Source of the DNA: Ichthyophis bannanicus
Taxonomy: Eukaryota > Chordata > Amphibia > Gymnophiona > Ichthyophiidae
DNA length: 64,000 nucleotides
Assembly: GCA_033557465.1 (NCBI GenBank)
Contig: CM066033.1
Location: 1,352,941,834-1,353,005,833, forward strand
Direction: 5' to 3'
The notes beneath the pieces were generated by a model. The model made no database searches and was not told the DNA's origin. It worked only from the letters and a program-made list of their open reading frames with translations. Position numbers and translations under genes: made by a program. Below, one piece after another: positions 31,939 through 42,414 of this stretch (positions are counted from its first letter, which is position 1; every line of letters starts with the position of its first letter).

Positions 31939-32825
31939 ATGGGCTTATGCCTTCAAATGGTGCAGATTCTCAGTGTGGTGTGCAACACAATGGGTCAACC
32001 CGTTCTCGTTCTCTGTGCAGCTTGTGCTGTAATATTTGCTTCACCTGTCTCAGGCAGGACTGAAGTCCAGCTCTATCAGAGTCCACCAGAGTGCACTTGT
32101 GGCACACCATCACCTTATCGAGGGCAAGTCCCTCTCCTCCAGCCCCTCATGACCCGCTTCCTGCGTGGTCTCTTGTCCAAACCTTCTGTCCACCCACCAG
32201 CGGCAGAGTGGGAGCTCAACATGGTGCTGTCACAGCTCACTGGCCTACCGTTTGAGACCCTGGCTACGTGCCACTTATGGTACCTTTCCTGGAAGGTTGT
32301 GTTCATGGTAGCACTTGCATCGGCTCACAGGATCAGCGAGCTCCAGGCATTGGTGGCAGATCCACTTTACACGAGGTTCTATAAGAACAGGATCTTGCTT
32401 CGCCACCTCAATCAGGAGGTGGTGCTCCCCACCTTCTTTGCACAGCTTCACACCAGCAGGGCGGAGACAATATTTCATACTCTGGACTACAAGAGGGCCC
32501 TGTTCTATCTCCAACGTACCCAGGGCCACCACAAATCCTCACAGCTTTTCATCCCCTATGACTCCAGTTGGCTGGGGGCAGCGATGGCCAAGTGTATTTT
32601 GTTCACTTGGATGGTGGACTGCATTGCTCTTGCCTATGAGCAGGCTGGGCTCTCACTGGAGCGCTGGGTCATGGCAGCATCTATGGTAAATCTGCATTCT
32701 TTTCCTCTGTCGGAAATCTGCCGTGCCGTCACGTGATCCTCCATCCATACCTTCGCAGCTCAATACTGCCTGGAGAGAGACAGTGCCTTTGGCCAGGCAG
32801 TACTCCATCATCTATTCGGGGTGTA
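31939..32825 (+). pseudogene. DIRS C tyrosine recombinase
   Basis: Recognisable core: FLSWKVVFMVALASAHRISE (the first catalytic Arg of the family is His-Arg here), FHTLDYKRALFYL, then MAASMVNLHSFPLSEICRAV. The His-x-x-Arg box is largely lost and a stop follows; the AQYCLERD tail is in another frame. Inactive. Confidence 0.8.
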
Positions 32826-33004
32826 GGCAACTCCTGCCCTCTGGCCCTTTGTGTGTTCAGGCTACCGGAGTGCTGGTTTCTCGCAGGAACTTGGGCTGCT
32901 TGGGAGTCTGTCTTCTCAGGACTCATTGTTGCTGCTCAAGGCTCACCCTTTTCTGGTCACCTGTGGCTTTTGTAAGTCTTTCATTAGCCTGTAGCTAGGG
33001 AATC

Positions 33005-33305
33005 CTAGATGTGAGGACTGACTTCCTGCTTGTTTCCGGAGAAAACATAGTTACTAATTTGTAACAGGTGTTCTCTGGGGAAAGCAGGAATTAGTCCTCA
33101 CAACCCTCCCTCCTCCCTGTGGAGTTGCTTTTTTGTGTCATTTTTGCCTTTTACTTATGTCATCATAATGAGGCAAGATGATACCTTTGGGCAGGAAGAT
33201 GACCATGCATGTGTGTGCATCTCCCAAAGACCTTCTTTGAAAGCTGGGGAGAAGCTACTGCTCGGGCTCAGTTAGCACCGGCGTCGCCCATATGTGAGGA
33301 CTGAT
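33005..33305 (+). repeat. DIRS C internal complementary region and right terminus
   Basis: 33010-33106 matches the complementary-region pattern (cctgcttgtttccggagaaa, aacaggtgttctctgggg). 33170-33305 is the inverse of 22320-22450 (gcatctcccaaagacc, ctttgaaagctggggagaag). The outer extension is missing; DIRS D begins at 33359. Confidence 0.75.
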
Positions 33306-33790
33306 GCCATGGTGGACTGTAGGCTGCTGTGGGTAGCAATCAGGGGCATGGAGAATAAAGCGTAGTTACTCACCTGTAACAGGTGACCTCCGGGAACAGC
33401 AGGAATTTAGTCTTCCCTTATGGGTGATGTCAGTACTGACAGAGCCTGCCTGGAGCACTCCACTGCGCCTGCGTGACTGCTTTTCCAGCTCCCTCTCTTC
33501 AGTTGAGCTTGTAGCTGAGAAAGGGAGAGTAAATGAAACCCTATAACCCCTAGAAGAGGAGGGCGGGTTGTGAAGACTAAATTCCCGGAGATCACCTGTT
33601 ACAAGTGAGTAACTACGCTATCTCCAGGAACAAGCAGGAACGTAGTCTTCACATATGGGACTCCCCAGCTGCCAGATGAAGTGACCTCAGAACCGGTGGA
33701 GGTTTGCCTTGGAGTAGGCATGATGAGGTCATGGATCCCACAAGAATTTCTGGTATCTTCAAAGTCCGGGATGGAGGGTAGGAGTTGCAT

Positions 33791-34739
33791 CTAAGTCTGA
33801 AAGAGGTGCTGGAGTACAGCCTGACCAAACATGGTTATCCCAACGGGAGTCCTTGTCCAGACAATAACGGGCAGCAAAGATATGGACAGAAGATGGTTGC
33901 TGCTTTGCAAATTTCGTCGATGGCTACTGAATGTAGGTTTGACATCTCTTTGGCCATGTTGTGAACGTTGTGAGCAATGACATGCCCTTCCAAGGAGAGT
34001 CCTGCTTTGCCATAAGCAAATGAAATGCAGTCCGCTATCCATCTGAAGAGAGTATGCTTAGAAACGGGTAATCCCATGTGAGGGAGGTAAAATAAGATGA
34101 ACAACTGCGAGACTTGATGATGACCTTGAGTCCTTTGGCGATAAAAAGCCAACGCATGCTTGCAGTCAAGAGTATGCTGATTTGCTTCCACTCTAGACGC
34201 ATGCGGTTTAGGAAAGAAAACTGGAAGGTAAATTGACTGGTTTAGATGGAAGGGAGATATCACCTTTGGCATAAAGTATGGGTGAGTCTGAAGGGCTACT
34301 TTTTCATAGTGGAAAAGGGTGTAGGGTTGATTCACCACCAAAGTCTGAAGCTCACTAATGTGTCTAGCCGAAGTGAAGGCAATTAGGAAGATTACCTTCC
34401 AAGAGAGGAACTTAAGTGAGGTCTTGGCTAATGTTTCAGAGGGCGGCTTGAGAAGCTGCACTAGAACGACATTGAGGTCCCATGGTACCAGAGGTGCTTT
34501 AATGGAGCTTTGGACAGCAGGAGACCTCTCATGAAATGCACTACTAGCGATTGTGTGGAGATGAGCTGTCTATCGAGTAGATGATGAGAGGCTGCAATGG
34601 TACTAAGGTGGACTGTCACCAAGTTTGTCTTTAGACCTGTTGAGGACAGGTGGAGGAGATACTTTAGGAGTGACTCCACTGGAGCAGAAAAGGGATTGAG
34701 ATCTTCCTGGGAGCACCAGACAGAGAATCTACACCACAT
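33791..34739 (-). pseudogene. DIRS D tyrosine recombinase
   Basis: Minus frames: 34461-34739 (CRFSVWCSQEDLNPFSAPVE, the N-terminal SAM-like domain), 33835-34461 (LSWKVIFLIAFTSARHISEL with catalytic Arg followed by His; HTLDCKHALAFY; GHVIAHNVHNMA, where the second His-box Arg is His), and 33791-34042 (the HYCLD-equivalent region in another frame). The altered His-box and shifts make it inactive. Confidence 0.83.
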
Positions 34740-34954
34740 AAAAGCATATGAACGTCTAGTTAGAGGGCTTTCTAGAAGTCAAAAGGATCTCCTTAACCTC
34801 TTGAGTAAGGTCAAAGCCTTGTAAAGCTATGCTCTCAGTAGCCAAGCTCTGTGGCGGAGAGACACTGGATTGGGATGGAGTAGTTAGCTGTCGTCCTGGG
34901 AGAGGAGATCCAGTGCATATCCCAGTCGCAGAGGATGAGGATGAGTGGTAGATG

Positions 34955-35358
34955 TTCTGTGTGTGTTCACGCCCTTCCTGTTAGAAATCAGTATATCCAT
35001 CCGATCAACAAACGTGTTTTCTATTTAGATGACTTCTCCAATTGTTTAGCTAGTCTTGTAGTGTATGTAATACAGTGCCCCTGTAACAAACTATATGTGG
35101 GGAATGTCTACCCATCCTAGTCGCCATAGAATTATTGAGCACAGGAGTTGTATTAACAGAGGTTTGTTAGAGAAGCCTCTGGTCACTCATTGGCTAGAGC
35201 AAAACCACAAAATATCAGATTTAAATTGTTTTGTAATCAAAAAAGTAAAGTTAAATTGGAGAGGAGGTAATATTGCAAAAACCATCTTGCGCCTGGAGCA
35301 ACGGTATATTTTTTACTTTGGACAGTTTATATCCCAATGGTTTGAATATGGAACATGA
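34955..35358 (+). pseudogene. Penelope-like GIY-YIG endonuclease fragment
   Basis: VVYVIQCPCNKLYVGNV (the GIY-YIG-type beginning, with a Cys-Pro-Cys insertion typical of Penelope), then in a second frame HRIIEHRSCINRGLL, VTHWLEQNHKISDLNC and LRLEQRYIFYFG. A frameshift with a stop occurs at 35117. Only this domain remains. Confidence 0.75.
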
Positions 35359-35615
35359 TTTATCAGTTTTCCTTTAAAAATTGTCCCACAAAACTTATAA
35401 AATAAGTTACATCCCTTATTGTATTCACAATTCCCAAAATTCTCAAGGAGTTGTTTTAATATGTTTTAATTAATAATTAGTTTTTAAAATAAGAGAGCGA
35501 TGTTTTTCGGTGGGGTAAGTTGGCGGTAGTTGGCGGAGTTGTTTTAATATGTTTTAATTAATAATTAGTTTTTAAAATAAGAGAGTGATGTTTTTTGGTG
35601 GGGTAGGTTGGCGGT

Positions 35616-35747
35616 AAGCAATAACAGCAGCTACAGGTACCAGTCTGTCAACAATAAGCCGCCTGACTGAAGACTGAACACAATTTAGGATAGCTATCCA
35701 GAGGGTTGCCATGAGTCGACTCCGACTCGACGGCACTTAACAACAAC
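35616..35747 (+). mobile_element. RTE/BovB-type 3' tail insertion
   Basis: A 132-bp piece containing gttgccatgagtcgactccg...cggcacttaacaacaac. It is flanked by 11-bp duplications aggttggcggt at 35605-35615 and 35748-35758. The same tail, inverted, begins the RTE fragment at 47805. Confidence 0.82.
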
Positions 35748-36759
35748 AGGTTGGCGGTGTTTTGGGTGTGTGTGTGTGTGTGTGGGGGGGGGGGGTTATG
35801 GAAGGATCTATGGTCTTGTAGTAATATATCACGACCGTCCATATTTCCGTATGGTCGGTTTCTGTGTTTTTATACCATCAATCATTTGATACTCATTTAA
35901 TTCTGGTGACCCACATATGCATAACCAAGTTTATATTTTAATATTTGACATCTAGTATTTTCACCCTTGTCCCCAATTATAAATTGTTTACTTATATAAA
36001 GTGCAGGAGTTTAAGTTAAGCCTCTTTTTGAAATCGGGCATCTTACCTGGTCGTGATTTACATACTCCTGTCAATCTTGAGAATGGTTATATTTCCCGCT
36101 AAAACCTCTTCACCCACAGCGCAGACGCTGGCGTCCACGACAGAAGAGTTGTCTGTGAATTTCAGTTTGAACAGCGAAGAGATAAAGACACTGCAATTCA
36201 TGGTCTTGGTATTATACTGTGAGTAAGAGAGTCTTATGGATGATTTTGAAGGATACTTTTAAGGATGGTTCTCTAACTTAGTATAAGATCGGCTTCATGA
36301 AACTTTTTATGGGAATGTATCCTGAATACCAATGATAACGTATGTACACTGTTTAGACAATAGAGTCCTCATTTTAGTTAATGCCTAGTGCATTTCAAAC
36401 AAACGTCTTACTTTAAAATTAATATATACTTTTTAAGAATTACTTTGGTGGATTTCATGTCTTGGAAATCACCATTGATTTATGATTCCTGGACGGTACT
36501 TTTTGTGAGTAGCGGCTGTTTTTTAACAGAATCATATAGTTACATAACAGTAGATTGAAACACTGATGATTGTGTATTTAACGACGATAGCGAGTTTGGG
36601 AGATATACATCGCCTTACTAACAATATAGGCGTTTTTTGGACTGGGTGTGTGAGGATGAATCTGAGTCAGAAGTAGTAGCAGCAGAAATCATGGTTGCCG
36701 TGCCCATTGAGGGGCTGTGAGAATCATGGAGCCACTGTCGGACTGAAGCTTGAAAAGAG

Positions 36760-37741
36760 TTTTGAGAATGGGTGGTATGGGAGGGAACGCATAAAGCAAA
36801 CCCTGACCCTAGTGTAGGTGGAAGGCATCCACCTGTTTGGTGGATGTCTGAGTTCTTGTGCAGAAGTGAGGAAGCTCGGCATTTTGCGGAGTCACAAACA
36901 GATCTTTTTGTCAGGCGTTCCCCAGGTCTGGAAGATGTAGGACGTTGTGTCCTGATGAAGAGACCATTTGTGGGGAAGAAGGATGCGACAGTCTATCTGC
37001 CAAGACAGAAGACATTGGACTCCCCTTGGGAGGTACACCGCTTGGAGGTGTATTTGATGAGCAGTGGCAAAGGACCAGAGGTGCATCGCCTCCTTGCAGA
37101 GGGCCCAAGAGCCTGTTCCTCCCTGCTTGTTCACATAGAACATGGCAACCTGTTTGTCCATCCTGACTAGAACCTGTTGTGTTCTGAGGTGGTTTTGGAA
37201 CACCAGGAGGGCATTGGAAATAGCCCGAAGTTCCAGAAGATTGATCTGGAGTTGTGACTCCTGCACTGTTCAGAGACCCTGTGTATTCAGTTTGCCAAGA
37301 TGGGCTCCACAACCCAGTTTGGAGGCGTCCATCATCAGGATGGAGGCATCTGAAAAGGTGACCCTACGAACAGGTTTTCTGGAGAACATCACTACTGAAG
37401 GGATGTAGTTAGACAGATCCTGTCCCAGAGACAGCTCGAGGCCTGCTTCCACTGGGAGACAAGAGTCCACTGGGCTGTCTGCATATGAAGTTGGGCATAT
37501 GGAACGACATATACTGTAGAGGCCATGTGCCCAAGGAGATGCAGCATCTCTCGTGTTGTCAGATAGTCTCGTTGGAGCGTCTGGGACGCTAGTTCAACTA
37601 GATGAACACAACGGAGCTGGGGTAGAAACACCCTGGATTGTTGGGTGTCTAGTAGGGCTCCAATAAACTCTAGTCTTTGAGTTTGAGTGAGCTGGTATTT
37701 TGGAAAGCTTATGACAAATCACAAGTGTTGTAGTACTGTGA
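36760..37741 (-). pseudogene. DIRS D RNase H and C-terminal RT
   Basis: 36892-37266: INLLELRAISNALLVF, VRMDKQVAMFYVNKQGGTGS and a shifted ADRLSHP-like motif. 37392-37631: REMLHLLGHMASTVYVVPYA, as in DIRS A. 37594-37730 carries the LEFIGALLDTQQ-like segment in other frames. Broken. Confidence 0.8.
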
Positions 37742-39355
37742 TGGTATGATGCCCCGTACCTGATCTCGCAGGATGACGGGACTGCTTCATCCCATCCTGT
37801 TGTCCCTAGTGCTAAAGGCATGGATGCTGAGCAGGTAGTACTCGCAGAGCTGTATTTACTGCAGGACATGGAGAGCATCCTCCTCTCTTCATGTAAGAGC
37901 TCGATGTGCTTATGCCTTCAAGTGGTGCAGGTTCTCACTATGGTGTGAAAAACCCCTAATGCTCGGTGTAATCAGTTTTTTCTTATCTTCTGCACTTGTC
38001 AGACTCTGGTCTGAAGTCAGCTTGGTCAGAGTGCACCTCATTGCTGTAGCTGCTTATCATCGGCCCATCACTTATCAACCAGTCTCTGCTCGCCCCTTGG
38101 TGGGTCGCTTTATACGGGGCCTCGTACTACCCCTCCCCCCATTAAACTACCTACTGTGGTGTGGAACCTTAATGTGGTGCTTGGACAGTTCCTTGCACCC
38201 CTCTTTGAGCCGCTTAGCTCCTGCCTGCTCAGATTCCTTACCTGAAAGTTCATTTTTCTGGTGGCACTTACTTCTGCATGCAGTGTCAGCAAATTACAAG
38301 TACTGGTGGCACATCTGTGATACACCAGGTTTCATAAGAAACAGGGTAGTTCTCCGAACTCACCCAAAATTCCTATCTAAGGTAGTTTCTGCTTTCCATC
38401 TCAATCAATCGGTGGAGTTACCCACCTTCTTCCCAAGACCTCATGCCAACAGTGCTGAGGCTTCCTTGCATACCTTGGATTGTAGGAGTGCACTGGCTTT
38501 CTACCTTGAGAAGACAAAAACCCATTGCCGTTCCTCCCAGCTCTTTGTCTCCTTTGACCACAATAAGCTGGGTGTGGCAGTGTTGAAACACACGCTGTCC
38601 ATTTGGATGGTGGACTGCATCTCCTTTGCTTACACTCAGGCTAGGCTGCCATTGGAATGCTATGCCACGGCTCACAATGTCCAAGCTATTGCTGCTTCAG
38701 TGGCCAATTTGTGTCCTGTCTCCGCAGCGGTCTTCACAGCCCATTACTGTCTGGATGGAGATTCCCGGCATGATAGCAATTTTGGCCAACCTGTACTCTG
38801 GCATCTCTGGGAATTGAAGTAACTTCTTCCCACTGATCTTTCTGTCCGTTCAGGCTACCATAGAGTCAATCTGATGTTGATGTCCCTCCTGGACGCTGAC
38901 TCTTGGAACCTCTCAGTGATTACTCATGCTACTTGTTCTCGTTTCATTTTTTTCCGGTGCCCCATTGGCCTTTTACAGGTTTTTTTCAATAGCCTGTAGC
39001 TAGGGAGTCCCATATATGAAGACTGACTTCCAGCTTGGTCCTGGAGAGAGAGAGAGCACAGTTACTCACCTGTAGCAGGTATTCTCTGGGATCAGCAAGA
39101 ATGATGCCTCGCTACCCTCTCTCCTCCCCATGGACTTTTTCTTTTTTTTAACTTAATTAGCTGTGTCATCATACTGAGATAAAGATGGCTCCTTCAGGCA
39201 GGAAGACCAGCACGCATGCAAAGATCACCTTCCAAAAGCTTCCTATGGAAGCTGGGAAGCATTCCCGTGTGGGCTCCGTTAGTGACGTCAACCATATGTG
39301 AGGACTGATTCTTGATGATCCCAGAAAATACCCGCTACAGGTGAGTAACTCTGCT
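37742..39355 (+). mobile_element. DIRS E, 3' half only
   Basis: A plus-strand 3' portion of a DIRS element lying head-to-head with DIRS D: recombinase (37900-38822), complementary region (about 38995-39110) and right terminus (about 39170-39355, ending gtgagtaactctgct, then ttctcc). Confidence 0.8.
37900..38822 (+). pseudogene. DIRS E tyrosine recombinase
   Basis: Reads VRVHLIAVAAYHRPITYQPV, RFIRGLVLPLPP, then THPKFLSKVVSAFHLNQSVE, LHTLDCRSALAFYLEKTKTH and ATAHNVQAIAASVANL, where the His-box Arg is Gln, then AVFTAHYCLDGD with the nucleophile Tyr. The TSA(R)xIS arginine is lost and a small deletion removes the QICRA block. Inactive but less decayed than C. Confidence 0.82.
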
Positions 39356-41740
39356 TTCTCCATCTGAGGTCCTTTTTCATCCCCTGTCTTCCAGATCCCT
39401 ACCAACATTTCTTTAGCTGTTCCCTATTTCTAGCACTAATCAATAAAAAAAATCCCTTACCTCTCTTCTCAAAACAAGAAATAAATTAAACAGATGAGAA
39501 GTGTCAGAAAACAGCTGAAGTAAAATAGAAGTGAACATTGTTTAATATGTAGATCCATTCAAATAAATGCAAATGTGTAACATAATTCACACAGAATCTT
39601 GAAAAATCTGCCATGGGGAGGGCAAAAAGCTGTGCTGGTTATAGATAAATATTCTGAGTAATTATTCTATTTTAGTTAAATATAAAATTTGCAAAGCCCT
39701 TTTTGTTTTGTTTTTGGTTCTGTAATTCTTTTATGTATACTTAGACTGCAGGCTTTGTATACACCTCCAAGTAATTTATCCTTTTTTCCATGATCTACCC
39801 AATGCATCGGATGCTCTTTGCGACAGGAGAGTGATATTTGCATCCTGTTGGGTGGAATATTTCCTCTTTGAAACTGAATGCACTTTAATCTTTTTTTCTC
39901 TGAAGTTCATCAAATCTTATAATTAATTTTGTGGTTCTCTTAATAAGGTTTGTAGCTCATCCTATCTTCAAAACTGTATACAATAAAAGTTTAAATAGTT
40001 TAAAACTGGTTTAGTGGATTGATTCCACCTTTCTTGCCCCTCACCCCAGTGTTGTTAAGAGGGAATATTTTATTGAAAATTATAGATACACCAACTCTTT
40101 TTTTCCTATTTTAGTGGAAGAATGGTGGTTATTTTTAGGGCAATCTTACTTTATAGGTATAATAGTTACAACAAACGTAGTGAAATATGTTTTTAAATAA
40201 TTGACAAATGTTGCAATTTGCACATTTTTAACTTTCTTTGTATCTTATACGAGCTTTTCCCAGTGAGGTAGCTAAATCCGGAGAAGTACCTAAAAATAAT
40301 ACTAACACCATTTCAAAAAAAAAAAAAAGTTACATGGGCTGAGACAAATTTAAGTTGACAGTAAAAATATTGACAGTTAACCCATTTCTACTCAGCCGTG
40401 CCCTAATATAAGAGCGAGATTGAAATGTCTTGCATGAGTTCCAATTCATTAAGCAAATGTGACACTTTATTTTCTGGCCACTTCTGTGCAGAGAGAAATG
40501 AAGTGGTGAAATAGTTGATCTAAATGAAAACACTTTTTATACCATGCTGATGAGTGAAGTCAAAGGGAAAACAAACAAGTAGCCCACTAGAAAGATCTTT
40601 CAGGATTCTATGAGAGTTTCAGTAAATGACAGAGAGATTATTTTCCTGATGTGAGAAAACTTGGAATTTGCAGTTTGAAGCAAAACCACATGGTATTGTC
40701 CCTGAAAGATAATTATAAGAAAAGCCAACACAGCGTATACAACTAATTATAAAGTTGATAGGGTTGGTTGCTTCTTATTTTAATTAAAAGAAACAATGAA
40801 TGATGTCGCAAACAGTGCTTAAAAGTGCATATTTTTCTGATCTTATGTTTCTAATTTGCATTTTACATATTTGATTTTTGAGTTCAACAGACTTGGTCTT
40901 TTGGAAGAAAGTTGAACTGAATAAAGCTTATTTTCTCCCAACCACGATTGGGGGGGGGGGGGGGAGGAGAAAGCCCAAACTAAAACAAAGAATAATGTGA
41001 TTATCTCTACACCTGGAAGAGAATGCATTATTCATACAGCATTTGCAGTTTTTCAAACACAAATCGGAAGCTGAAAAATACATTATAGTGCACAGTTAGT
41101 GTTTACCAACATTTCAGTAGACTGCAATGCTCAGCTTAGGTATTAAACTCCTTTTTGCATGGCTGTGGCATAAAAATTAGTATGTCAGCACTGCCAGTTT
41201 AGCTTTGGCAGATTAGCTAAGTAGTTTGGATTGGTACTGTTTCACACCTTAAACATCTTAATATGCATTGCTAAATATATTTCATTACAGTTTGCTAATT
41301 AGCGTGCTGTTGAAGTGCAGCTGCTAATTTTTGTGGTTGACATGCCTCGTTCCAAACTGATAACTGATGCATCTGTAATGGTAAAAGTGTTTACATCATA
41401 AATTATAGTTCTACACTTATTTCTGGAGACACTGCTTAATATGTTGTTAGTTGAGCAAATGTGCACTCTGTCATGTAATCAAACTATTAATGAGTCTGCA
41501 CATTTCAAATTGAATTTGTAATGACCGTGGCAAGCAGGGCAGTACTTTGCCTGCTAATTCCTTTTTGGAATTAGGGGAGACTTGAGGGGGTGAAGAGGAC
41601 TAAGATGCCATGTGAGACAATTGTCTATTCTCACTGCTCATTGTGTGATCTTAACCAAGTCTGTTAATCACCTCAAGCCTGTGTGCCACCTGGGAAAGGA
41701 CGTTTGCATATAATTGTGTACAATAATAGTGGAATGCTAT
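39356..41740. other. Repeat-poor AT-rich interval, candidate non-coding conserved DNA
   Basis: I recognise no transposon signature, no long frame and no splice-framed coding block. The DNA holds many homeodomain-type cores: gctaattagc near 41293-41302, taatta repeatedly, and cagctgctaattt near 41320. It also has long stretches of non-simple sequence, especially 41000-41730. Poly-G at 40950-40963 and poly-A at 40315-40328 are simple repeats. A regulatory role is a hypothesis. Confidence 0.35.
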
Positions 41741-41769
41741 TTAGTGCTATTAATACCAGGAAGAACATA

Positions 41770-41850
41770 AATGTTTATGTGTATGTTTATTACATTTGAT
41801 ATACCGCTCAGGCCAAAGCATCAGAGTGGTTTACAATATTACATAAATGA
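41770..41850 (-). mobile_element. L2-type LINE 3' end fragment
   Basis: tttattacatttgatatacc, gctcaggccaaagcatcaga and gtggtttacaata match inverted L2-like 3' ends elsewhere in the window. Confidence 0.6.
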
Positions 41851-42049
41851 TACTGAAAATATGAAAAGAACGCCATTAATAAGATAGGACAGAATAAGAG
41901 ATACAGTGATAGTCAAGGAAATAGAAGAGACAAGAGGAAAGGCTCATTATAACATCCAGAGAGGCAGAATATCATACCACCACAGCTCAGTCCTTCCAAA
42001 CAGACTTGACCATATTCTTCTCTCATCACAATTCAAGCCAGGCAGAAAT

Positions 42050-42410
42050 ACGCCGCAGAAATGGCTGCTGATAAACCGCTGCTGCCTGGAAATGCTTTAA
42101 CTTGCCATACTGGGGGAGAACTTGAGGCAGAGTGAGGCAAGGCGTATGGAAGATTGGGACTGGTGTTGCAGTTCACAAAAGCAAGCACAGGCACTGCATT
42201 GGACACCCTCTTCCTGGCACCTGAGACCTCGGGGCTTGTTCCAAAAGGGCGTATCCCTAAGGCACAGGACACGGCTTTTTGGAGCCCCTTCGGAGCACCA
42301 AGCAGTTGTCTCGGCGGTTGGTGTTTTCCTAATTTTGTAATAAGGTATTGCTTGTTTTCCTTGCGTATCTTTTAGATGGGGAAAAGAAAGGGTAAGAACC
42401 TTCCTAAGCC
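42050..42410 (+). mobile_element. L1/Tx1-like LINE 5' end fragment
   Basis: A GC-rich 5' region leads to a start MGKRKGKNLPKP at 42376, broken after about 12 codons. It is similar to the start of ORF1 on the minus strand at 43748. Confidence 0.5.
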
Positions 42411-42414
42411 TGTT

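Larger units (their letters stand above)
22293..33305 (+). mobile_element. DIRS C, old copy with nested insertions
   Basis: The outer DIRS element. Left terminus 22293-22450, gag 22702-23699 and 29208-30128, RT-RNase H 30377-31540, DIRS tail 31555-31926, recombinase 31939-32825, internal complementary region about 33005-33106, right terminus about 33170-33305 (truncated at its outer edge). A CR1 3' fragment (23700-24351 plus 29178-29207) interrupts gag, and DIRS B sits inside that CR1. All frames are broken. Confidence 0.85.
34950..36700 (+). mobile_element. Penelope-like fragment inserted in DIRS D
   Basis: 34935-35358 encodes the C-terminal GIY-YIG endonuclease region of a Penelope-like element. 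The rest, to about 36700, is its 3' non-coding part. That part has an ~89-bp tandem duplication (35452-35540 and 35541-35615) and an RTE tail insertion (35616-35747). The outer limits are approximate and no target duplication was identified. Confidence 0.65.
33359..37741 (-). mobile_element. DIRS D, minus strand, truncated and interrupted
   Basis: A minus-strand DIRS. Right terminus at 33359-33500, complementary region about 33560-33660, recombinase 33791-34739, then RNase H and RT at 36760-37740. A Penelope-like fragment (34950-36700) interrupts it. The gag side is missing, where DIRS E begins at ~37742. Confidence 0.8.
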
